From an uncultured Oscillibacter sp. (lineage in GTDB: Bacteria > Bacillota > Clostridia > Oscillospirales > Oscillospiraceae), in the NCBI GenBank assembly GCA_950097265.1, contig CATNDJ010000001.1, positions 1 through 64,000 of the forward strand: a stretch of 64,000 bases of DNA, written 5' to 3'. A program made the position numbers and the translations under genes. Shown here piece after piece: positions 15,851-24,300 of the stretch. The notes beneath the pieces were generated by a model. The model worked only from the letters and a program-made list of their open reading frames with translations, did no database searches and had not been told where the DNA came from. Each line of letters starts with the position of its first letter. Positions within the stretch are counted from its first letter, which is position 1.

Positions 15851-16155
15851 TTTTTCTTACACTCCCCTCGGTAGGTAATGAGCCGCCGCCCCTTCCGCCA
15901 GCGCCACCAGGAGCCCAGCCAGCGGGTGAGACTGTCGTCATTGATCCCAATGAGTCCGAAGCCTCCCACAGGCACCAGGACCGTCAGGGTGACGATGATC
16001 TTCGGCGTCATGGACAGCGGGACAAAGGCCAGGCACAGGTACAGGATGGGCAGGGTCAGGACGACCGCCTCAATGAGGTTTCGGAGCTCGAACAGGCCCA
16101 TGACCCGGCCCGCGTCGGTAAAGTTGGTAGGGATGTAATAGGTTTCATTGCTCAT
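15847..16155 (-). CDS. PrgI-family conjugation membrane protein (locus A)
   Basis: A 102-residue protein with two hydrophobic helices (about 27-46 and 51-73). It begins MSNETYYIPTNFTDAGRVMG, the same pattern as the first residues of the locus B fusion (YIIPPNFIEGGTLMG). PrgI proteins are small VirB3-like parts of Gram-positive type IV secretion channels, usually encoded just before VirB4. GGAGGAGG precedes the start, and the start region overlaps the end of the XRE gene. Confidence 0.85.
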   Translation of the reverse strand: MSNETYYIPTNFTDAGRVMGLFELRNLIEAVVLTLPILYLCLAFVPLSMTPKIIVTLTVLVPVGGFGLIGINDDSLTRWLGSWWRWRKGRRLITYRGECKKK

Positions 16156-16414
16156 TTGGATGTTCCTCCTCCCTGAGCAAGCGTCCCTTATGGTTCATGT
16201 AGTCTTCTTCCAAGGACCGCAGCTCCGCCTTTCGGGCAGCGATCACAAATTCTATGGCGGAGGACATCTGCGCCTCCAGTAAAGGCGTGGCGGCAATTTC
16301 GCCAAGCTCTACGCGGCTGACATACTGCTTGGAAAGCCCGGCGTGGGCGGCCAGCGCCGCCAGGGAAATATGATACCGATGCCGCAAGACCCGCAGATTG
16401 GTCTTGTTCTCCAT
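16145..16414 (-). CDS. Small XRE-type helix-turn-helix protein inside the conjugation operon
   Basis: An 89-residue protein with a clear HTH: LRVLRHRYHISLAALAAHAG, LSKQYVSRVELGEIA. A helical, charged tail follows. It is embedded between the NlpC/P60 and PrgI genes with a 3-base gap and an 11-base overlap, so it is made with the transfer apparatus. That placement would allow feedback repression of the operon; this is inference. It is the only gene in this stretch with no counterpart in locus B. Confidence 0.82.
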   Translation of the reverse strand: MENKTNLRVLRHRYHISLAALAAHAGLSKQYVSRVELGEIAATPLLEAQMSSAIEFVIAARKAELRSLEEDYMNHKGRLLREEEHPNEQ

Positions 16415-16417
16415 GGC

Positions 16418-17653
16418 TTACTCCTCTATGTAGTCGATAGACGGAACCTTGCACCAGCCCCGCCAGCCCCGGCCCTCCACCTTCGTCCGCACGACGCCGT
16501 ACTTGGTGCCCATGGCCTCGACGACGCAGCCGTTTCCGATATAGACGCCGATATGTCCGGGCTTCCAGACCGCCAGGCCCTTGATCTCCGGCATGGTGGA
16601 CATCTCCCCCTTTTCCGCGGCGGACTGGTACATCTGGTTCGCGCCGTAGTCCGGCATCCCGTTTGTCCCGCAGCGGATGGCCCCGCTGGAGGCGTCCAGC
16701 CAGCCATAACCTTTGATGAGTCCCACACAGTCCGCCGTCCGGCGGCCAAGCCAGTTGGCGCGGATGAAATCCTTGTACTTCCCCACGCCGTCCGGGTACT
16801 GCTTCAGCTTGTAGGCAAAGAGGGATTCCGTCAGGACGTTTCCGTAGGTGCCCCAAACGTAGCCCCAGTTGTTCTGCCACGCCTGGACCGCATAGGCGGT
16901 CAGGTCCAGGTTATTTTTCGTGCCGGGGCGGACAAAGCCGGAGGTGTCGATCCCGCTGCCGTGGCTTTCGCCGTGCTCAATATCGCCGTACCCTCCTTCA
17001 AAGGAGGTATCCCCCTCGTAGCTGGGGCGATAGCCCTCAAAATAGGAGCTGTACTTGCCAAGGGCGTCGCTGTCCCGCAGGACCTCGAACATAACTCCCG
17101 CCCAGGTCTTTGCCTGAAAATCAAAACCCAGGCGGTTCATGAGCTGGTCCGGGTCCGGTTTCTGGACCTTTATCTTTAAAACGGTAGTTGTGGCGTCGCC
17201 CTCCCCGGTCAGGAAATCCAGGGAGGGCGTGAGGACGAGATGGGCGGTGCAGAAGGAGCGGACATCCTCGCCGCTCATGGCTTCCAGGTCCTGTTGATGG
17301 GCGACGGAGTTGATGGCGATGAGCCAGAGCAGGTCCTCTTCCTCAAAATCGCTTGTGACCTCGATCTTATCTATGGTTGTTCCGTTTTGCTCGTATTCGG
17401 CGGCGATGCTGGTGACAATGGAATCCACCTGTGTCCCGTCGAAGTCCTCCAGGCTGGTGTAGACGCCGCCGATGGTCATGGCCCGTTCCGTCATGCGGGT
17501 GATGGCTTCTGTTTCAGAGCTGCCATAGCCGAAGAACATATTGGGCAGGGCGGTGAAGATCACCAGAGGGACCAGGAGCAGGGAAATGACAATGGCCGCC
17601 ACGGCCTTCACCAAAAACGGGATGTCTTTTCGCTTATCGTCTCGGCTTCCCAT
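16418..17653 (-). CDS. NlpC/P60-family cell-wall hydrolase of the conjugation system
   Basis: A 411-residue protein. An N-terminal membrane anchor (about 14-35) is followed by an extracellular stalk region (about 40-260) and an NlpC/P60 domain at the C-terminus. The catalytic Cys lies in TADCVGLIKGYGW (about 307) and the His in KPGHIGVYIGNG (about 367). Such enzymes cut peptide bonds in peptidoglycan and open the wall for the transfer channel (VirB1-like role). The gene overlaps the end of virB6 by 20 bases. Locus B has no equivalent, so this hydrolase might serve both systems. Confidence 0.9.
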   Translation of the reverse strand: MGSRDDKRKDIPFLVKAVAAIVISLLLVPLVIFTALPNMFFGYGSSETEAITRMTERAMTIGGVYTSLEDFDGTQVDSIVTSIAAEYEQNGTTIDKIEVTSDFEEEDLLWLIAINSVAHQQDLEAMSGEDVRSFCTAHLVLTPSLDFLTGEGDATTTVLKIKVQKPDPDQLMNRLGFDFQAKTWAGVMFEVLRDSDALGKYSSYFEGYRPSYEGDTSFEGGYGDIEHGESHGSGIDTSGFVRPGTKNNLDLTAYAVQAWQNNWGYVWGTYGNVLTESLFAYKLKQYPDGVGKYKDFIRANWLGRRTADCVGLIKGYGWLDASSGAIRCGTNGMPDYGANQMYQSAAEKGEMSTMPEIKGLAVWKPGHIGVYIGNGCVVEAMGTKYGVVRTKVEGRGWRGWCKVPSIDYIEE

Positions 17654-19583
17654 GCTCCGGCCCTCCTGTTTCCGACGTTCCAGGCGGCGCTTTTGTTGTC
17701 CGCGTCTGGTCGGTCTGCTCTTTCACTGTACCGGCGGGGCCGGGGCGGGCAGTAGGACCTCCGGCTTTTTTTACGGTCGATTCAACGGAAGAAGATAGCC
17801 GCTGTTCCTGCCGGGCCGTACTGGAGCCGCTTTGCTTCCGCGCGGAGGTTGCTTGCGTGGAAGAACCATCCCCCGTTCCTGCCGGACCGGGAATGTGCTT
17901 CCCGCCGGAATGACCCGCCGCCGTTCCAGCCGGGGGCTTTGCTTCTTTCTCCCGCCGGGTGGAACGGGAATCTGATTGCTGTCGTTCCTGAGCGGACGCG
18001 CCTTTGATGGTGGTTTCCACCCGCTTGCCGGACGACGCTCTGTTTGTGGATGTTTCCGCAGAAGGCACGGTTCCTGCCGGACCGGGAGAACCGCCTCTCC
18101 CAGCGCCGCCAGCGGACGCAGCCGTGGGCGGCCTGCGGATGGGATCGCCTCTGGTGTCGGTCTCCCCGCCGTCGTCAAAGTCGTCGGCAAGGACAGTCAC
18201 AGGACGGAGGCGGGCCGCGCCGTTTCTGCCAGGCCCCTTCAAGGTGTCACGCCCAGCGCCGCCGCCGAAACCACCGCCTCTTCCAAAGCTGCCGCCCGAG
18301 GTCCTGACGGACCTGCCCGCGCCGCCGCCAAAGGCTCCCGCAGTTCTGCCGCCGGAGGATGCCGGGCCGCTTTTTCCTTCGCCGCCGGAGACATAAGAAG
18401 CCGCCCGGCGCACGCCGGAGGGAACGGAGGACTGCCGGGAGGGCCCGTCCCTGCGGGGAGTTTGTGTTGCGGTACCTTTCGCCGGGTCTCCCACGCCGCC
18501 CGAGGAAACGGATTCTGTCTTTTGTTCCTGCGTCGTGGAAGATTGCCGTGTTGCTTCCCGCTGTGTATTGGAGTGGAAAGCCGCTCCAGCGACGCCAGAG
18601 GCCCCAGCCGCACCAGCAGAACCAGCGGCCCCGGCGGCTCCAGCAGCGGCGCCGATTCCTCCGGCCACCGCTCCGGCGGCTGCGCTGGCTCCGCCTGTTG
18701 CCGCCGCGCCGATGGTTTTCACAACCTTGGACGCCGCGCTGCGGAGTACCGTGTAGGCTAGAACGCTTCCGACCCCCTTGCCCTTGTCTCCCGTGATCGC
18801 CGGATTCAGGCCGATACGGGTGATGATTTCATCCGCCTTTTTCGCCACTTTTACGATGGTGATAATCAGGACCATCCAAGGGAATACGTCCAGGCCGCTG
18901 GGGATGGTGGACACCACGGACAGCAGCATCTTGAAAAACATCACGTTCGTCACCATCAGCAGGCACATACTGCCGAACATCCGGCACCAGCCTGTGAAGA
19001 TTTCCGACGTGCTTTTGCTGCCGCCCATGGAAAAAGCAAGCGGCGCTGTGATCGCCAGCACCGCCAGAATGACATAGCGCTCCGCCACTTCCAGAAGCAG
19101 CTTCAGCACCTTGAACATGATGATAATGTCGCAGATGATGACCAGCAGCCACGCGGCGCTGAGGGTCCCGAAAACCCCGCTGTCCACCAGATGCACGTCG
19201 ATCACGTCCGGGATCTCCAGCAGGGCCATGACGCGGGACGTGAGGTCCAGCCCGATTTCACAGATCTGCGGGCTTGCCAGCAGGAGGAAGGCGAACACGA
19301 AGGTCCGGGCAAACAGCATTTTGGGGTCCTCGCCCTCGAAGCCCAGGCCAGAAACCATGCTGCGGAGGGCCTGGAACACCAGATTCCCCAGCAGCAGCGC
19401 CCAGCCCACCGCCAGAAAGATCTGCATGATGTCCTCCACCACGGGGACGTGGGTTTTGATGTAGGCGAAGTCCAGGGTCATGATGTCCAGCAGCGACGAG
19501 AAGAAAAAGTTCCAGCACTCCAGAATCAGGCCGTAGACCCATTCAAAGAAGCCTTGAAAGATAAGTTCCAGCAGGATGAACAC
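17634..19583 (-). CDS. VirB6/TrbL-like channel protein with long Gly/Ser-rich tail (locus A)
   Basis: A 649-residue protein. Residues about 1-260 contain six or so membrane helices, including the block AERYVILAVLAITAPLAFSM and a downstream WCRMF that are also seen in the locus B protein (41389-42099). From about 290 on, the protein is a low-complexity tail rich in G, A, S, T and R. The start is GTG with an AGAAGGGG site very close to it. VirB6 proteins form the inner-membrane channel for DNA. In locus B the corresponding functions are in two genes. Confidence 0.85.
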   Translation of the reverse strand: MFILLELIFQGFFEWVYGLILECWNFFFSSLLDIMTLDFAYIKTHVPVVEDIMQIFLAVGWALLLGNLVFQALRSMVSGLGFEGEDPKMLFARTFVFAFLLLASPQICEIGLDLTSRVMALLEIPDVIDVHLVDSGVFGTLSAAWLLVIICDIIIMFKVLKLLLEVAERYVILAVLAITAPLAFSMGGSKSTSEIFTGWCRMFGSMCLLMVTNVMFFKMLLSVVSTIPSGLDVFPWMVLIITIVKVAKKADEIITRIGLNPAITGDKGKGVGSVLAYTVLRSAASKVVKTIGAAATGGASAAAGAVAGGIGAAAGAAGAAGSAGAAGASGVAGAAFHSNTQREATRQSSTTQEQKTESVSSGGVGDPAKGTATQTPRRDGPSRQSSVPSGVRRAASYVSGGEGKSGPASSGGRTAGAFGGGAGRSVRTSGGSFGRGGGFGGGAGRDTLKGPGRNGAARLRPVTVLADDFDDGGETDTRGDPIRRPPTAASAGGAGRGGSPGPAGTVPSAETSTNRASSGKRVETTIKGASAQERQQSDSRSTRREKEAKPPAGTAAGHSGGKHIPGPAGTGDGSSTQATSARKQSGSSTARQEQRLSSSVESTVKKAGGPTARPGPAGTVKEQTDQTRTTKAPPGTSETGGPEHGKPRR

Positions 19584-19610
19584 CCCCTTCTGCCGGAATG
19601 GTATGTTCCA

Positions 19611-19988
19611 TTAGCCCCCCGGCGTAAGAGTTGCCAGACCGGAGAACTTGGGGACGATGTAGGCGATGAATGCCCCGATGCCGTTGATGATGGCCCAGCA
19701 GATCCAGATGCGTTTGAGCCAGTCCCACGCCTGGTCTACCTTGTGCTGGTTGTTGGAGAGCTTCGCGCCAATGACCGCCACGGCGGACATGAGGCCGGCT
19801 AAAACGGTGCTGATCCCCGCGATCTGGGTGTACAGGTCGATGATGATGGTCTTTGCCACGGCAAACAGGTCCTCGACGGCATAGGCGGGGACAGTCAGAC
19901 AGGCGCAGATGATGACCAGCGTCAAGATCCGGCTGTAGTATCTGGGCAGCCGGGGACCGAGACGGTCCTGGAAAAAGTGATTTTTCAA
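19611..19988 (-). CDS. VirB2/TrbC-like pilin-type membrane protein (locus A)
   Basis: A 125-residue protein with a cleavable signal-like helix (RILTLVIICACLTVPAYA) and two further helices (about 50-75 and 90-115) separated by a W-D-W-L-K-R-I loop. The locus B protein at 42106-42486 has the same length, helices and W-L-K-R-I loop. The start is taken as TTG 19988 because AAAGGAGGG precedes it by 6 bases; upstream in-frame starts lack a site. It is the first structural gene of the locus A transfer operon. Confidence 0.75.
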   Translation of the reverse strand: MKNHFFQDRLGPRLPRYYSRILTLVIICACLTVPAYAVEDLFAVAKTIIIDLYTQIAGISTVLAGLMSAVAVIGAKLSNNQHKVDQAWDWLKRIWICWAIINGIGAFIAYIVPKFSGLATLTPGG

Positions 19989-20001
19989 GGGAGTCCCTCC
20001 T

Positions 20002-20574
20002 TTAATATAGCGTGTTTTCATAAACGGCGGCGTAGATACGGCCAACGCCCCAGCGGAAGCAGAGCAGGATATCCGGGTTGAAAGCGCCGCAGGCCCCGTC
20101 GATCATCATGGAGGCGGCCTGGGTCCAGAGGTACGCCGGTTTATAGGGCCGGGGATGGAGCAGGGCGTCAAAGGCGTCGGCCAGGCCCACCACCTGGACC
20201 CAGGGGGCGACGCGGCAGCCGGACAGCCCGTCCGGGTAGCCGCCGCCGTCCCAGCGCTCGTGGTGGTGGCGGCAGACATCGCAAATCAGGGAGAAGTCCT
20301 CCCGGGCGGAGAATGCCGGGTCCTCCGCCAAAAGGCGGCAGCCCTCAATGGTGTGGGTTTTCATGACGGCGAACTCCTCCGGCGTCAGCCGTCCCGGCTT
20401 ATCCAAAATCGTCGGGGGAATAGCCTGTTTCCCAATGTCGTGGAACAGGGCAAACTGGGAATAGTGGTCGATGTTCTGCGCCGTCATTCCGGGAATCGCG
20501 CCGCAGTCGGAGCAGATCAGCAGTAATTGTTTCGTCAGGTTTTGAAACTGTGCGCTGTGAGGTGTGTCATACAA
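20002..20574 (-). CDS. HD-GYP-type phosphohydrolase
   Basis: A protein of about 190 residues consisting of a single HD-GYP domain: the HDIGK metal motif, then VCRHHHERWDGGGYPDGLSG and QVVGLADAFDAL. HD-GYP enzymes hydrolyse cyclic di-GMP or related dinucleotides. There is no receiver or membrane domain. TTG 20574 has an AAAGGAGGG eight bases before it; an ATG at 20643 in the same frame has only a weak site. It sits directly upstream of virB2 with a 13-base gap and so probably shares its transcript. A link between a cyclic nucleotide and transfer is possible but not shown. Confidence 0.85.
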   Translation of the reverse strand: MYDTPHSAQFQNLTKQLLLICSDCGAIPGMTAQNIDHYSQFALFHDIGKQAIPPTILDKPGRLTPEEFAVMKTHTIEGCRLLAEDPAFSAREDFSLICDVCRHHHERWDGGGYPDGLSGCRVAPWVQVVGLADAFDALLHPRPYKPAYLWTQAASMMIDGACGAFNPDILLCFRWGVGRIYAAVYENTLY

Positions 20575-20711
20575 AGCGGGTCCCTCCTTTGTCAAGTCTG
20601 AATTGTCACGAAAAGTCCGCTTGTTTTTCTCTGTTTCCGTCATTGCTTTTCCAGAGGCAGCCAGCTACAATATCTAGCAGTTGCGAAAAAATAAGCGGAG
20701 GATGTTGTGTC

Positions 20712-20957
20712 ATGGAACTGAATTGCGATCCCTTGTGGGACGAGCGCGGGGAGCTGCGGCGGGGCTGCACGGTGCGGGAGGCCCTGGCCTGGCTGACGAG
20801 GCATGGCAGTCACAGCGCCGGGGAGAGCGTCTGCATCAACGGGGTCAGCTACAAGCTGGGCCGTCTGCTCTACGGACCAAACCGGCCGGAGGTTGCGGAC
20901 AAGCCTATCTCCCGGGTCTGCGACGGCTATTACCGGCAGTTGAATTTCAGCGTGTGA
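20712..20957 (+). CDS. Hypothetical protein, 81 aa
   Basis: Not recognised. ATG 20712 has GGAGG about 10 bases upstream. The peptide (MELNCDPLWDERGELRRGCT, then VREALAWLTRHG and a C-terminal YGPNRPEV...GYYRQLNFSV) looks like a compact alpha/beta domain without membrane parts. It is divergent from the HD-GYP gene and is followed by the TIGR04076 gene 14 bases on. It may be mobile-element cargo. Confidence 0.5.
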   Translation: MELNCDPLWDERGELRRGCTVREALAWLTRHGSHSAGESVCINGVSYKLGRLLYGPNRPEVADKPISRVCDGYYRQLNFSV

Positions 20958-20971
20958 GTTGAGGTATCAAA

Positions 20972-21319
20972 ATGAAAAAGGTAAAGATCACAATTCTGCA
21001 AACAACGTTTAACCAGGAACTGGCTGAAATATATGGTGCCAAGGGACTCGGCCCCTGCCCCATGATGAAAGAAGGGCAGGTTTTCTATGCCGATTACGCC
21101 AAACCGGACGGCTTTTGCGATGAGGCGTGGAAAGCCATCTACCAGTATGTCTTCGCCTTGGCCCACGGTGCGGGAAATGACAGGTTCTATTATGGAGACT
21201 GGATCAGGGTGCCCGGCGTCGCCATATATAGCTGCAACGATGGTTTACGCCCCGTCATTATGAAGCTGGAAGCCACTGATATGGATGCCAGTATAAACTA
21301 CACGCCTGTAGAGAGGTAA
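20972..21319 (+). CDS. TIGR04076-family small protein
   Basis: A 115-residue protein that matches the TIGR04076 pattern well: MKKVKITILQTTFNQELAEI, GLGPCPMMKEGQVF, then GFCDEAWKAIYQYVFALAHG and CNDGLRPVIMKLEA. The three Cys residues in these blocks are conserved in the family and might bind a metal. The function is unknown. Its GC content is lower than that of its neighbours, and it is a plain cargo gene here. Confidence 0.8.
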   Translation: MKKVKITILQTTFNQELAEIYGAKGLGPCPMMKEGQVFYADYAKPDGFCDEAWKAIYQYVFALAHGAGNDRFYYGDWIRVPGVAIYSCNDGLRPVIMKLEATDMDASINYTPVER

Positions 21320-21335
21320 CGCAAATTGGCTTTGC

Positions 21336-21366
21336 AGGGGCGGCCCCCGGATGGGGCCGCCCCTTT
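21336..21366. terminator. Bidirectional terminator between the TIGR04076 and adhesin genes
   Basis: GGGGCGGCCCC (21337-21347) and GGGGCCGCCCC (21353-21363) form a very stable stem. It is followed by TTT on the plus strand and lies within 10 bases of the adhesin stop on the minus strand. The convergent genes probably share it. Confidence 0.75.
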
Positions 21367-21370
21367 GCGC

Positions 21371-24300
21371 TTAATAGCCGGTCTTGGGGAGCTTGGGGGT
21401 AACGGTAGGCGTCAGCCTGCGGATCACCGTGACCCAGGTGCCCTGGGCCGTCTGCCAGGTGCCCTGGTACTTGCCTCCGGCGTCGGCCCGGTTGGTGAGC
21501 TGGTAGCCGTTGGCCGCTGTGCCGCTGACGGCGACGGTCAGTGTGGGATTGCTGGTGGACTGGAAGCCCACGGGGACCTTGCCGAAGTCGAAGTAGACGT
21601 CGGTAACCACTTCCCCGGCCTGTACCGGAATGGCGCTCAGGCTGAAGGAGTAGGCGCTGGTGGTGATCAGATTGGACGCCAGGACCTGATAGGTGCCGGA
21701 GTAGTTGGTCTTATACAGAATCCGGTAGTTCAGCCGGGCGCTGTAGGTGCCGGTGCTGATGACCATGGCCCGGGCGGCGTCGGTGGGAACGCGATCATGC
21801 CAGTAAAAATTCTCCAGAGGAACATTCGACGTGTTGGCAATCGTGAAATCGTAGCGCATCTGGCTCCCAGACAGCACCTCGGCATTGCCCCGCTTGGTGA
21901 TGGTGACACCGAGATTGGAGGGCTTGTCGTAGTCGCTGACCTTGATGATTTGGCCCGCATACTCCAGCGTTTCGTCAAACACCGTCTTGCTGAGCTGCCA
22001 GTAGGCCGGAGCCGTCACCTCTTTGATCTTGTAGCGGCCCAGGGGGAGCGGCTTGGAGGCGGCGATGCCCCGGGCATCCGTGGTGATGTAATCCACCACC
22101 TTGTTGCTGCGGGGGTCGCTGATCTCATAGACCGCGCCCTGGAGCGGTGTTCCTGCGGGAGTGCCCGTGACCTCGTTGTACTCGGCGGCGTACTTCATCA
22201 CCTGGATTTGCCCAGTGATGGGAGTGTTCTCCCACTCGATTTCAATGGTCTTGCCGGGCTGGACATAGATGGTCTTGTACTCCTTGTCCAGCTCGTAGCC
22301 GGGAGCGGCCTCCAGCTCACGGAGGTACAGGCGGCCCTTGCCCTGGACAGTCAGGTCGTCAATGTAGATGTAGCCTTCGTTGTCTGTCGCGTATTCTCCA
22401 ATGGGATTCTTGTTTTCATCATAAAGCAGGAATTTCACGTCATAAATCCCGTCTCCGGTGACGGAATTGATTTTGTGTATGATGATCCCGGAGAAGGGGG
22501 CGTTGGTCACGGTGAGGGTGGTAGTCTCATTGTCCTGGATGGTGAAATAATGGGGCGTGGCGTCGATCTTGAAGCCCTCGGCGGCCTTCAGCTCCACAGC
22601 GTAGTAGTCCCCGGCGTCCAGGTCCACATGGACCCGGCCGTTCTCTCCCGTAGTGACGGTCTCAATGAGAGCGCCGTCCATGCCCCGGATCTCAAAGGTG
22701 ACGCCGGGAATGCGCTTGGTTTCATCGCTGGCGCTGACCTTGATGAGCTCCAGGCCGCCCACGGTGGCGTTGTAGAAGGTGAGGATTTGCGCCTCGCCCT
22801 CCTTGATCTCAATGGACTTCGGCGTTCCGTCCAGCACGAACCCATCCACCGTCTTGATCTCGCGGGCCTTTACCGTGGTTCCCGGCTCAATGCCGCTGAG
22901 GACGATTTCGCCCGCCTTATCCGTATAATACACGCCGCCGTCCGGCCCAACATCGACCCCGGAGCCATCGACCACCTTGAACGCAACGCCGGAAAGCGGT
23001 TCGTTCTCTGTGCCCTCAATGAACTTCTGGATGATGAGGGTGGTTCCAGGCTGATTGTCAAAAATCAGGCCGTTTGCTACACCGGAGCGCACCACGATAT
23101 TTTTCGGCGTGGAATCCAGGATGTACCCCTTCGGCGCTTTCTGCTCAGAAACCATAACTGTTGCGTTGGGCCGCAGGCCGGAAACGGTCACGGTGCCGTC
23201 GGCTCCTGTGGTGTAAAGCCCGTTGTTGGGGCCAACCACATGGCCGTCGCTGTACTGGACCAGGAACTGTCCGCCGGAGAGCGGCTTATGAGTCACCGCG
23301 TCCCTTTTCAAAATCGTGAGGGTGCAGAGGGGATCGTCGTAAAAACGAAGGGTCTGCGTGTCCGCGGCGTTGACCACCACCGTCTGCGGAGTGGGGTCCT
23401 TCTGGTAAAAGTCCGGGGCCTTGTCCTCGGTCACCACCAGCGTTCCGGGCAGGACCTTGGAAATTACAATCTGTCCGTTCTGGTCCGTGGTATAAAGGCC
23501 GTTGGAACTGGTCAGGCCCTCGTTGTCCGGCAGCAGTTCGCCGTTGGCGTAGACAATTTTGAACCGCGCCCCGGCCAGCGGCTGTTTTGTGATCTTGTCA
23601 TATTTTTCGACCACGAGTCCACCCTTGGGCGTATTAGTCACGATGACCGTCTGGGTGTCTCCGTTGGGTCCAATCACAACATTGGTGCTGGGATTGTCGA
23701 TGACATAGCCCGCCGAGGCCTTGATCTCAGTCAAAATCAGCGCTCCGGGCGCGAGGTTGGATATCCGGATCTCGCCATTGGAATCCGTGGTAAAAATGCC
23801 ATTCTGCGTGAGTGTCGCGGTGCCGATCACGCCGTCCAGACCGACCTCGCAGCCCGCCGCCGTGGTCAAACGGAACTGAGCGCCGGGCAAGGGCTGGCCG
23901 CTGATCGAATCCCTTTTCTGGATAACCAATTTTCCCCGGGGCTGGTTTTTGAAGGTCAGGCTGACCGTCCGTCCCTCCTTGATCTGGATGGTCTGGGACT
24001 GGGTGTCGAGGATGAACCCGTCCGGGGCCCGGACCTCAGTCACGACAACGCTCTTTCCAGGTTTCAGCCCGGAAATCCGCACCTCGCCGTTTTCATCGCT
24101 CCGGTAGATACCGTTGGAATCACCGATGAGCGTTCCGTCCGCGTAGGTGACTTTGAACTCGGCGTCCTGGAGGGTGATGCTGGGGTTCACAGAGCAGACC
24201 TTGCGGATCAGGAGGTTTCCGTCCGAGGCGTTATCGAAACGCACGGTGACGACGCTCTGCTCTCCGCTGTCGGCCAGGTACACCGTCTCAGAGGAGTTGA

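Noticed and set aside
3627-20620. Shared 12-mer CACGAAAAGTCC at 3627-3638 and 20609-20620, both upstream of mobile-element genes
   Set aside because: A 12-base match between two places in 64 kb is expected by chance, and the flanks do not match further.
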